Shown here piece by piece: positions 11,855 to 22,671 of a stretch of 64,000 nucleotides of DNA (position 1 is the first letter of the stretch; every line of letters begins with the position of its first letter). Where the stretch lies: contig CP137864.1 in NCBI GenBank assembly GCA_034406715.1, forward strand, positions 1,550,001 through 1,614,000. The letters are read 5' to 3'. Made by a program: the position numbers and the translations under genes. The notes beneath the pieces were generated by a model. It searched no databases, was not told where the DNA came from, and was given only the letters and a program-made list of their open reading frames with translations. This stretch comes from Rhodotorula mucilaginosa (lineage: Eukaryota; Basidiomycota; Microbotryomycetes; Sporidiobolales; Sporidiobolaceae).

Positions 11855-12952
11855 GGTGTCGGCGTGTGTAGAGCTCACCAGGGGAGAGCCGAGACGGACG
11901 CCGCCGCGTCTTCGTCGGCCGCGTTTTTGACTTCCGAGATTGACATTCCAACTTGAGAAATTAATCCATCTCGTACAGGGCGTCTATAGACCTGACCTCC
12001 TGCAAGGGTTCACAATCCCGATGCGAGACTGTCTCTCGGAGCACCGCAAATGGCCGATGAACCCACCGAAAATCTCGCGCGCAAAGGGATCACCCAGCTC
12101 ATCCGCTCTCGTTGTCCAGAAATCGGACCAGTTGCCACGAGCGCCGCACTCCGGTGCTCGGAGCAAATGCGCTTCAGAGTAGCAGGTAAATCTGGTACTG
12201 AGGAGGGGCATCGAATATCACCTCCGATCCCTCGAGGTCGTCGTTGTCGCGGCGCAGCGGAGAGTGGGCGTTGTCTGCAGTCGTCCATCGGGTGGAACCG
12301 TTCCACGGGAAGCGCCATGCTCTCCATTAGTGAATAGAGACTGAGAGTGACTGTATCAGTGGGGCATTCAGGAGCGAGAGGCCCTACAGCCAATTCGGGA
12401 TGCTCAAAAGCTGACAACCTCTCGCGAGAGTTGTGCCGGGGAGGCTTTCGAGCTTGATCTCAGTCGGGAAGCGAGGTGCGCAGAGGGGCAGAGGGGTAGA
12501 GCCCAGGTCGAATAAGCGAATGAGCATGGCCCAAAGTCAAGCGCGCGACTCCGAGGGGATGCAGGGGCGAGGGGAATGGAGGAAGCCGGCAGGCAAGTAA
12601 GCGATGCCGGGACAGCGCCCGGATCAGTTTCCCGTGCGCGGCGAGCGACCGAGTATCAGCACATTGCTGTGGGCATCGCGGAGGGAGTCGGAGAGTGGCG
12701 GACTGCTAGGGTAGGCGCTGCCAGCATACTCATGAGCCACAGGTCGAGTCAATGGTCGGTGGCAAGCTTGCGTCCACAGACGCCATTTGGAAGTGCGTGG
12801 AGCTTGTTTCGCCATAGAGCAGTCATGCGTACTCCGTGTGAAACGGCCCATGAGGTAGCTCGCGATAGGCGGTTGTCGTCTCGTCGGGAGGTTAGGTGAG
12901 CAGTTGGTGTCCTCCCAATCACCACACACCGTCGAGCAGGACCGAGAAGACG
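11855..12952. other. divergent intergenic region, no convincing gene
   Basis: 1,098 bp between divergent genes. A 95-codon ATG frame on the plus strand (12050-12337) and one of similar length on the minus strand show no recognisable motif and no matching splice structure. Probably promoter and leader sequence for both flanking genes. Confidence 0.45.
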
Positions 12953-14362
12953 ATGGCGGACGATGAAGAGCTCAAGGTATGCAGCTGAGCTCCTGCCAAT
13001 AGCAAAGCGTCTCGAGACTGACCTTGTGGTGACGTCGTCGTTGTTCTCAGCGCCAACGGCAGTCGAAAGCGCTCGGCGCCGCGTTCCTCGCGCATCAAGT
13101 CTCGCAGCTCGAGCAGTCGGTCGATACACTCGCATTTTCGCGCGACGCTCGCTTGTACTCGCGCGGCGGACCTCGAGGGGGTGGGAGAGGAGGGAACGCT
13201 CGAGGTGCAGGCCGCGGAGGGGCCAACGCAGCCAGCAGCGGCGTCAACCTCGACAGGCAGAGATCGGTGCGCGTAATCGACCCGAGTGCGCTCGTGCATG
13301 CCCTGCCCGTCCTCAAAAGGTGGATCCGCGAGGACAAGTACAAACTCGTCGTCCCCTTGTCCGGTCAGTCAATTCCCCTTTGAATCTCCGTTTCAAGTGA
13401 ATGTGCGCTGACCGAGTATTCCCACTTGGGCAGCCCTCTCGACTCTCGACATGCTCAAGCGCGCTCCCGAACCCCTGCACGGGCACGCGAGAGACGCGAC
13501 CCGCTTCCTCGAAGGCCAGCTTGCCATCGCGCACCAAATCCAGTCGGCATTCTCGCCCGAGCACGCCGAGGCACGCATCCGACTCCGGGCGCAGACCACG
13601 GCGGAGGAGATGCCCTGGCCCGAAGTACAGAAGCTGTTCGCGGTCCCTCCGGACTGGGTTGTCAAACTGCCAGAGGGGGTCGAGCTGCCTTTCGTCGAGG
13701 AGGACGGAGAAGCACCGCCGCCGCCGTTGCCGTTACCGACCGCGGACGACATCCCGAGGCATCTGCGAGGCGCATTGCAGTGTGCGCTCTACTTTGCCAC
13801 GCAAAGGACCCCGGAGAGCAGCTCGGCATCGAGCCCAGCAGCCTCGACCGCCCTCTTCAAATCGATGATTCCGACACCCGCTCCGCTTGCAGCGGAACTC
13901 GCCCGGCTCGTCCGTGCTGCTAGTCCCTCGCAGTCGGGCGGCACGTCGTCGTCATCATCGTCCCCGCGCAAACAGTCGGCACCTCCTCCTGCACCCGACT
14001 TTCTCGCCATTTCCTCCGGCGACGCGCTCGCCTACTACCTCGATACCTTCTTCCCTTCCGTCTCGCAGTCGTCGGCGTACTACTCGATCCCATCGACGCA
14101 GGTAGTCGCAGCGTCGGCATGGCTCAAACAGCAAGCGGCGAGTAGACAGCAGCAAAGCGGTGGCGGCGGCAGCGGTGGTTCGGGCAGCCGAAATCACGGT
14201 GGTGCTAGTGGCGAGGGACAATCGCGCGGCTCTACTCGCGGTCGCGGCCAAAGTGCGCAGAACCAGCCTGCGCGCGGTCGCGGCGGCGGTGGAAGCGGGC
14301 GAGGAGGCCGGCGCGGCGCTCCTGATGATGGACCGGCTCGGACGCTCTTTGCGCCGCCTTGA
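12953..14362 (+). CDS. PIN-like domain protein with RGG tail
   Basis: Three exons: 12953-12976 (only 8 codons), 13051-13363 and 13434-14362; 421 aa. After an RQRQSKALGAAFLAHQVSQL helix and a first Gly/Arg-rich patch comes a PIN-like start: RVIDPSALVHALPVLKRWI, then YKLVVPLSALSTLDMLKR. This order (beta-strand with Asp, helix, beta-strand, helix) is that of NMD4/SMG-type PIN domains in fungi. A second globular part includes DIPRHLRGALQCALYFATQ and DALAYYLDTFFPS. The C-terminus has Gly/Arg repeats such as RGSTRGRGQ and GRGGRRG, typical of RNA-binding tails. A role in mRNA decay is therefore inferred. Only one of the acidic residues expected for PIN nuclease activity is obvious, so the domain may be inactive. 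Confidence 0.72.
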
Positions 14363-14837
14363 AGCGGACGAAAGAATGCGCCGGAAAGACCACCTACATC
14401 TCGACGCTCGACGCGACGCGGCTCGAAGCCTTTCCGGGCGACCAGTCCAGGCCGAATTCCAACGCCCTTTCGAGCCATCCGAGCCCCTCCCGAGCCATCC
14501 GGCGACTCGGCAGCCAAGGCGAATGCACCCGACCTTCGTTCAAGTCTCAGACAGCTCGACAAGCTCCGCTCACGAGACCGAGACATACGCGCCAAGCCCG
14601 TAGCCTTGAATCGCTCTGAAAAAAAGCTTCAGAATTCAGCGTTCCTTTTTTGTCGAGTCTCGTGGACTCGGGCATGTATGGAGGAACAGATAGTGGTGTA
14701 TGAATGAGAGAGAAAACGGGAGATCGATGAAGGTATGCGGGTGAATTGATCATGACATGGGAGGAATGCGCGAATCGTCAAAGAAAGCTGAAGCTCGTGA
14801 GAGCAAGACGAGGAGGATGGAAGCAAGCGAGAGCTGA
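14363..14837. other. convergent 3' intergenic region
   Basis: 475 bp between convergent stop codons. It holds A- and T-runs (about 14618-14656) that would suit 3' end formation on both strands. No coding signal seen. Confidence 0.4.
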
Positions 14838-17652
14838 TCAAGTCGCATCGACGGCGCCATGCTCGATCTTGCGCTGGAGGACCAGGGCATGGTAGTCATC
14901 GAGAAGATGGTGGCTGCCTTCTCCCGCAATGGTCGATTCGCCGTGGCACTTTTTGGCGTGCTGCATTTGAGAACCATCAGCATGGAGTTTTTCAGCTCGG
15001 CAATTGGCGACGAAAGAGCGACATACCTTCCACCAGATCAACTCGGGGATGATAGCGTCGAGGTTCTTGATGCTCTGCAGCGGCATCCAAGCATCGCACT
15101 GTGTAGGAAGCTTTGCATCAGCAAACAACGGTCTTCTCCACCCCGAACGCGACAGGACGACAAACCTTGTGGCAGAGTCCCTCGACCATCTCGCTGCGCT
15201 GGTCTTTCGGACTCTGCGGCAACTCGATGACACGCGTCTTGACAGGAGGAGAGATCGGTTTGCCTGCAGAGCCGGGAGTACCGTCAGTGATCCCAGCGAT
15301 TTCATCATGCGCGCGGAGAACGTACCGGTCACGTTCGAGACTCCGTGAGCATAGCTCATGTGGTAGACGTAGCTGCTGTTCTTGAGCTGGAAGAGGGCGA
15401 TAAGGGTCAGGAGTGGCCGGCAGAGGACGAGAGCTGGGGGGAGGGGGGTCACTCACCTTGAACCACTTCTGCTCGCCGTCACCACCACGCTCGGGCGGTT
15501 CGGCGCAGATAGGGCACAAGCCGCACTTGTCGTCGCCGCTGCCTTTGATGAATCGGGGCCAGTACAGATTGAGCGGATCGCCGACCTTGTTCCAAGTCGC
15601 GTCAGGCGGCGGCTGCATCACGGACAAGCCGTTCGGACCTGTGCTCATGGGCAGTCCCCCAGGGCCGATTGCCGTGGACGGAGGCGCAGAAGACGGCGTA
15701 AGCGGTAGAGGCGTCCCTGTCTTGATCGAGGGTAGGGCGGCCATGCTCGACGTCGAACCGCCGGCTTCGGCATGAGGAGGGAAAGAGACATGAGAAAGAG
15801 CGGGAGAGGGAGCAAAGTGCGGATCCCCGCCCGCATGCGACATGCTGTAGACGGAGTAGGGTACCGCGACGTCGACCGGGATGCCTTGCAGACCCGAAGT
15901 CGAGGTGCTCGCCAGCGGCGTCGACGGTTCGCTGTAGTAATCCGCTGCCGAGCCGAACCCCGAGTCGTCGTAGAGGCTCAGCGGCGTCGCTGGATGCACT
16001 TGAGCCGGTTGCAACCTCGGCTGAGGAGCGACAGCACGTGAACTACCTGGCGGCCTGAGGACGAAGCATTCTGGATGGAACGCCGACGAGACGGGGAACT
16101 TGCGATAGAAGCGAGGAAAGTCTGGATGAGGTTCGACATGCGGAGGGAACGAGCGCTGTTCGAGCGTTGGCGGAAGGTTGACTTGTCGACGGGCCTTGCG
16201 GGGCGGAGCTGGAAGCGACGACGTATCCTTGCGACGCGAGGTACGCGCACGCTTCGCTGCGGATCCGGAGCGGTTCTCGGCGAGCAAGTTTCGCTTCGCG
16301 ACGCGACCACTGCGCGTGGTGCCGCGTGCGCCTCCGTCCACATCTTCGCTGTCTTGAGGTTCCTCGCCGGCCGTCGTCGAGTCTGAAGTCGGAACGCGCG
16401 AGTGCCGGACTCGCGCACTCGTTCGACGCGGCGGTTGCGGAGGAGGCGCCGGGGAGGCGTGCGAGATCGAGCCGATCGACGGAGCTTCGCTCCCGGCACG
16501 AGATTGGGTCGAAGCGACACTGGCAGCTCGCTGCGAGCCAATGTGACCGGTCGGGCGAGCTCCGAACGCGCTGGTGACGGAGCTGGCCACGCTCGGACGC
16601 GGGCTGTTGGGACCACCGCAGCGCTGGACGTGGAGGGGTGGTTGATCCGGGTTGTGCTGCCAGACGCGCGTTTCGAGTTGACCGAGCTGCGAGACGGACG
16701 CGTCGTGACCGAAGAGCATCTTCGCGAGCGACTTGTTCTGGACTTCGGCCGAGTGGATGCTCGTGTCGTCGCTCTCGACTTCGAGGTCGTCATCGACACT
16801 GGTCATGTCGTCTCCGAGTCGCGTCGACGTGCTCGTGACGGAGGCCGCCGACCCATCCGGTTGCGCGAGACGCAAGAGATGCAAGGCGGCTTCCGGCACC
16901 GACTCGTCCGCCTGGAATAGCCGCGGTCCGTGTCCGTGCGCGAATTTCGGGCTCCGACGCGCGCGCACGGGAGAGACAGGCGGTGACTGATATGCCATAT
17001 ATTGTTGTTGCGCCGACTGGGCTGCGGCGCGCGTCATGTGCGACCGCGCAGAGACAAGCGCAAGGGACGGCTTGGACTTGGGGGATCCGTACGCGGCGAT
17101 CGAGTACGACGCCGTGTCGGGACCGTTCTCGTTGATCGGAGATACCTGAATTGCGGGAGTGTTGCGAGTCGCGCGGACTGGCGCCGGAACGGATCTCCGG
17201 CGCGAAGCGGAATCCGAAGTCGATCCCCTCGCGGGGTGAAGTCCTTGCGGCGAGTAGCTCGCTTGGAGCGACTGAGCGCTCCGCAACGCATCCTCTGCAC
17301 GACTGCTCTGCCCCACGCTGCGTCCGAGGTCGACCGTGCCGTAAGCCGCTGCCTGAACCTGCGATTCGAACGCGTGATAGTCGGCCGACGGCATCGCAAA
17401 GGGCGCCTGAGGCATGGCATCGCGCATTTCTTGCAGGTGCGGGCCAGCCGCTCCTGCATTCACATGCACCGCCAGTCCTGCGCTCGGATCAAAGTGCGCC
17501 GCAGGGATCGGATTGAGCCATTGTTCAAAGTCGAGAACTCCCGACGGCTGAGCGGGACCGGCAAAGTCGCCCGGTCCCGCCTGTTCGAGCTGTATCGGAG
17601 CATCCAAGAAGCCGAGGCTACTGTCGAGAGTCGGGTTGAGGTAGTGCTCCAT
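14838..17652 (-). CDS. Rua1-type zinc-finger transcription regulator
   Basis: Five minus-strand exons: 17652-15457, 15386-15326, 15263-15166, 15098-15027 and 14960-14838; about 849 aa. The N-terminal 600 residues are disordered (Ser/Pro/Gln-rich), with basic patches such as AKRARTSRRKD that may act as a nuclear signal. The C-terminus assembles across the four short exons into the fungal Rua1_C domain: NLYWPRFIKG, CGLCPICAE, QKWFKLKNSSYVYHMSYAHG, KPISPP, EGLCHKCDAWMPLQS, and WWKHAKKCHG. The paired Cys and the terminal H-x4-C/H ligands are all present. In Ustilago maydis, Rua1 activates the ustilagic acid glycolipid cluster (family knowledge); the target here is unknown. The start is the first ATG of the frame. 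A further 5' exon is possible. Confidence 0.86.
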
Positions 17653-18240
17653 CAAAGCTGGCAAGCAGCGACCCCAGAGACGATGAAAGCGGATGGCCTG
17701 CAGGGGTGCGGACCTCGAGATTAGCTCTCCCGGCTCCACAGCAGCGCCCTTGCCAGGTGAAAGGCCGCCCAGCACTCAGTAGAGCTCGTCTGACTTACTG
17801 TACGTGGTCCTTAGATCTCCATGAGGCGTTGACGAGGTGTAGGACGAGGCGATGGGGGGCCTTGGTGCGAGCAGCCCGAATGGCGGTCAGCGCCTCGCCT
17901 CGAGCATACTATGCACTTCGAGAAGGACGAGCACTCACAAGCAAGGCCTCAGAGTCCAGTCGAGCTTGGCTGACTCAGTCTGAGGGCGGTGACGAGCAAG
18001 GAGAGCGCTCGGATGCGGCGCAGCTGACGCGCTAATCGAGGCTCGGCGGTTTTTGTATTCACGGCCATCCGGGTTGCTTTCTATATGGACGGAAGGAGGC
18101 CCGAATTGCTCAAATGGCTGGAACAAGTGATTACAACGACAAGGGAGAGCAAGTAAAAACAGTGAAGAAGAAGCAGGTCGGAAGACAGGCAGGTGCGGAA
18201 TATGCGGAAAATTCCTTCCGGGAACCCTCGCCGGAGTCCG
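17653..18240. other. intergenic region upstream of the Rua1-like gene
   Basis: 588 bp between the FIG4 stop and the Rua1-like ATG, both on the minus strand. It must hold the FIG4 3' end and the Rua1-like promoter. No supported gene. Frames on either strand lack recognisable features. Confidence 0.4.
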
Positions 18241-21200
18241 CTAGTCTACCCCCTTTTCGCCCTGGACGACCTCGCGGTACGTCTTCAGGGACGTAGCAGG
18301 TACAGCGATATCGTTGACCGATCCGAGTAGCGCACGAAGCTCGCCCGCCGCGATGAACCCTTCGTAGATACCGCGATCCTTCGCCGAGGCTTCGTTCGAC
18401 GCCGGACGACGCCGGACATACGCTTCGTACATGACGCGGTCCTTGTCGCTCAAGTAGTCATGGCTGGAGAGGGAGAGATGCGAGAACTGGGTGACCCAGG
18501 CGTCGTATTCGCGCGCCTCGTCTGGCCGGACGACTGGACGCAACAAGGCCGAGGCGAGCGTTCCGGTCGACAGAGAGAAAGGTTGTGCAGCAGGTGGTAG
18601 CGGAGTAGTAGCAGCCTCCTCGTCTGCTTCGCGGCCTGAAGTCTGAGGCGGGGCGGAAGGCAGTCGCTTTTGTGCCCGTTCGGAACCCGGCGGTCGGTGC
18701 GGCATCCAGCTCCTCAGGCCACCGGAGCTTTGCCGCCTGCACACGCGCAAGGTACATCAGATGTCAATGTGCCAAGTCCGTGCTGTCTGCGGTATAGCTA
18801 CGCACCTTTCAACGCTAGGCGGACGCAGGATCGCGGCCCTTTCGGAGAAGGAGATGAATGGGCTCTGGAGATTCGAATCCTTCCCGCTGCGAGCGTCACT
18901 TGCTGTCAGTCTCTCAGCATCATCATACGCGGGAACGCGCGAGGAGAGGACCTACGAGTCGTGCGGCGCGAGGGTAGCTTGTTGCGGGAGCTGGTAGGCG
19001 AGTAGAGCCTCCATCCTTTGGAAGCGGTTGCCGTGATAGTACCGTCGCCAGAGATCGTCCGGATCTTCCATGTCATCCTTGTCGATAGTCTCTTGGAGTT
19101 TGGCTTGAATCTCCTCGGCAGTCAGGTCGAGTTGCTCTAGCTGAGTTGAGCACCATTCCCGGTACGAGCGGCGCGGTGCAGGCGGGATATAAGTCCAGGA
19201 AAACTGGCCAGGAACATCCGGCTTGATTCCCAGAAATAGGTCGATCGCTGCCTGCTTGTCGTGATCTGCAGCCACCCGCAACGTAAGGGATCAGTCACGG
19301 CGAAAAAGTCTGGTGCGATCTCGAGGCTTGCACTGACCGCTGAACGAGTTGGCGTAATAACGCTTCATGTTTTCCACCTTGTCTCGGGAGTAACCACCGC
19401 TGAATGCAGGCCATGCCGGCGCGGCCGGGCGGTACGAGTCGATCGTGCTGACGGTGTTGCTGCCTCCGTACTGCATCGCGATGATGTCTCCATGCGACGC
19501 ATACATCGATTCGAGCAACCTCGCCGCATCAGACTCGACGTCGAGGTTAGGAGATGGCAGGAAACCGAGCGCGTAGAGCTGGTGGGCAAAGGCACTGTGA
19601 CCGACGATCGTTTGAGCAATGTTGGTGCGGCTGCGAGGTCAAGCGTGAGTGCTCGGTCCCGGCTCTGAAAAGTAGGCAGACTCACTCAAGACAGTCTAGA
19701 GTGAGGCATCGCGAGGTCAGCTGACGAAGCGGAGAAACTGAGGAGGGTCGCGGTAAAACGCACCGATGCAGTTTGTGCGGACGACGCCCTTTTGCACGGA
19801 GGGCACAGCCCGCCGCCGGCTGCCGAGAGCGAAGGCGTTAATCAGTCTTCGTGATACATACGCGTCTACCGCGTATGAGGAGACGTACCCTTCGCGTTCG
19901 CAACGACGCGGAGCCTCCGGACCAGAGTGGAAGAATCCCGTCTTTTCGAGCGCTCCCTCGGCGCAGTCTTCGAGGACATCGAATTTGTTGTTCTTGCGGC
20001 TGATCGACATATTAAGTAGAGCGTGAGGATCCAGTCTGGAAAGATGTTCCAAGTACGGACTCACCTGGCTTTCGCGCTCGAGAGATCGTACGCGATGTAG
20101 TCGATTTTGCTCTTCTCGGGGAGGGCCTGATTGAGGTAGTCGATGCAGTCCTTGAACTCGTCCAGCAACGTCGACTCGCGGTCGTCCTCATGCTGTTTTC
20201 ACAGTCTCAGCGCGCGCTGTTCAAGCGTGATTCGGTGTAGGGTCCGAAGACAGCGCACCTTGATCAGGTTCAGGACGATGCACGGGCGACCGTAAGCGCG
20301 AAAGAGGCTGTCAAAGTGCTTGGCGGCGGCCGAGTAGAACGGGTCTCGCAAGGCCATCTCGATCGGCGGCTTGAGGGCTTTCGCGGCGTCTTGCGTCCAA
20401 AACAGGGGGATGCTGCCTCGGATCTGAACGTGCGACGTATACCGAGGCGAGATGCGGCGCGCTTGATGAGACGGAGGGAACTGAGGCGGCAAGTCGGGCA
20501 CGGGCATAGCAGGGTGAGTGTGCCACGACGGAGCAGCCGTGTGAAAGGCGGACGTTAGCGTGTCGGAAACGATCTGCTCCGACTCGACCTCGTTCGCGAC
20601 GAAGCCCTGCGCTTTGCGGAGAAAGGTGAGCCAGGTGTGCCGCTTCAGTCGAAGCTTAGCTCCAAAGGCGCACCTCGTTGTTGATTCCGCGGCGCAGGAA
20701 TCGCGCTCCGGCAAAGTGACGGGACCGTCGCGCGATCAAGGTGATATAGACCGTTCGACTGTACACTACGAGTTTCGCCTGGTCGACGAATCCGTGCACG
20801 AGCGGCAGGAGCCACGCGCTGCCGGGATCGAGGCTGCGACGCAGCGGTCCGAGCAAGTGGTAGTTCCAGACCCACTTGTCGGCGTACGGAAGGTGTTCTC
20901 TGCCGCGGAGAAGATTCCGTTGGAGCGTGTTGGTGACGTCGTATGTGTAGCTGTGGCAGCCGGGGGCATGGGCTGCATGAACAAAGAGACGATTCTTGGC
21001 ACACGATAAGCACGCACCTGAAGTAGAAGTTCTTGCTCAAGTGAACGCTCATGAACGAGTTTCGCTGCCGGGCATCTTCGGCTGCGACGGCCGCTGGTAC
21101 TGGTGAGATCTCGTGCAGGTCGGTCCCCTCGCTGTGAAAGATGTGATGACCTCCGATGACCGCCACTTTGCTCCGTTTCGTGATGAGGATCATGTGGTAC

Positions 21201-21810
21201 GTCGACGTGAAGCGCACAAAGCCTGGCTCGATGTACGTCTCAGTGCTCTCTCTCTCTCACCGGCCCGCACGCGCGCGCGGTCGCGCCTTTCCGGAGCTGC
21301 ACGCACCTGCGATGCCAAAGCAAGGCTTGTCGACCGTTTTCAACCCAGCGTTGCCAGCTCGGAGCGTCTCGAGCAGCTCTTCCTTCTGACGGTACGAATA
21401 CGTCGTCAAGTCCTCCGTGACGGACAGGCCGAACTCGTCCGGATCGTCGCGCGTAGACCCTTCGCTCGATGCGGCAGGAGCAGGACGAACTGCCGGCGTC
21501 CGGTCAATCTTCAAGACGCGGTATCGCTGCGCGTCCCGGTCGGTCGCGATCACGTAGAGCTTCTGCAAGTCGTCACTGTCCGTATCAGATAAAAGCCTCA
21601 AGAGCATGTCCGTGTAGTGCCGTCGTCACTCACCGTCTTGGTTTCGTACAGGCTCAATTTCTCGAGCATGACATGCTCAGCCCGAGGGCCTGCGAGACGG
21701 ACCAGACGACCCGCGTCGCCATTCTGCTCAGTGCTAGGCTTCTCCGAAACGGTGTCGTGTAGAGTCGCTCCTTCTTCGCCGGACTGTCGTGGGCTTCGCT
21801 CAGCCGCCAT
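18241..21810 (-). CDS. FIG4: polyphosphoinositide phosphatase FIG4 (Sac domain)
   Basis: Thirteen minus-strand exons: 21810-21634, 21562-21307, 21222-21018, 20950-20674, 20606-20259, 20192-20065, 19999-19889, 19819-19764, 19694-19685, 19630-19338, 19265-18956, 18886-18806 and 18736-18241. All joins are in frame; 915 aa (yeast 879, human 907). Sac-domain signatures: SLYETKTKLYVIATD, QRYRVLKIDRT, GFVRFTSTYHMILITKR, FYFSYTYDVTNTLQ, NNEGFVANEVESEQIV. The catalytic CX5R site reads C-I-D-C-L-D-R-T at about residues 518-525. NIAQTIVGHSAFAHQLYALG and IAMQYGGSNTV follow. FIG4 removes the 5-phosphate of PI(3,5)P2 on vacuole/endosome membranes and also scaffolds the Fab1-Vac14 kinase complex (family knowledge). 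The centre of the catalytic site is encoded by a 10-nt exon. Confidence 0.95.
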
Positions 21811-22671
21811 CCTCACGACCGCGGCCGCCGGATCCTGCCGAGTGGCGCCCGAGAGAAAGAAGCGTATGCCCTTTTCTGCCTCGTGCCTTGCTGCTAAGGG
21901 CGCGCGCTGGCGCCGTCGTCAAACTGGCGAATCGCCTTCTCGGAGTGGGGCCGAGGGTTTCGCAGACGCCGCGTGTAGGGTCGTAGGACACGCAGCTGGG
22001 CCCGTCGCTGCGAGACGCTTGTAGTAGCACACGCCGCGTAGTCACGGTGGTCGAGCCTCGCCCAGCCTGGGTGGATGGTGTTCAAGGAAGAAGGAGGCAA
22101 GAGCAGGCGGCGAAGCGGGAACGAATCAGCAGTCCAGCTGAACGTAGAAGGCTTCGTGGATTTGTCTTTCTAGTGCACCCCTCCGCTGTAGCTAATCACA
22201 ACGAACAGGACACCCGTAGATTTGGAGAAAGGAGAAAGAAAGAGGCAAAGGGAAGAGAAAGGGGATCGTGGATCGCAAGTGAGTTGGAGCGAGAGTCCCA
22301 AGGAGAAACAGGTGGTGAGGGGAGGGGGAGGAGTTGGTGCATAGAGAAAACCCGACGACAAGAAGCTGCGATGCTAACGGAAGCGGGACACAGGGTCGAG
22401 TACGACTTTTGGGGAAAGAGGGGGAAAGAGTCCACGCAGAGTTTGTTGACACGACGGGGTCGAGTGGTGGGAATAATAGTCGATCATCGTGACGAGACTC
22501 GGTGCGGGACGAGGAAAAAGGGAGGTAGGCGTAGGCGAGGCTGAGACGGCGGGAAGAAGGGCGAGTTCAGACGAGGCGGCGGGAAAAGAGGGTCGAGGAG
22601 GGTCGGCGACGAGTCGGCTCTCCATGCTCTCCCTTTTTTCCGGCGCATCTCGTCGACTGGTGAACAAGCGC
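21811..22671. other. intergenic region between STM1 and FIG4
   Basis: 861 bp on the path from the STM1 stop to the FIG4 ATG (both minus strand). A strongly purine-rich plus strand at about 22195-22345 is a pyrimidine-rich tract on the transcribed sense; it could lie in the STM1 3' UTR or the FIG4 promoter. No gene supported. Confidence 0.4.

Noticed and set aside
12050-12337. 95-codon ATG frame in the 11.9-13 kb gap
   Set aside because: No recognisable motif, no splice support and an opposing frame of equal length; treated as chance.
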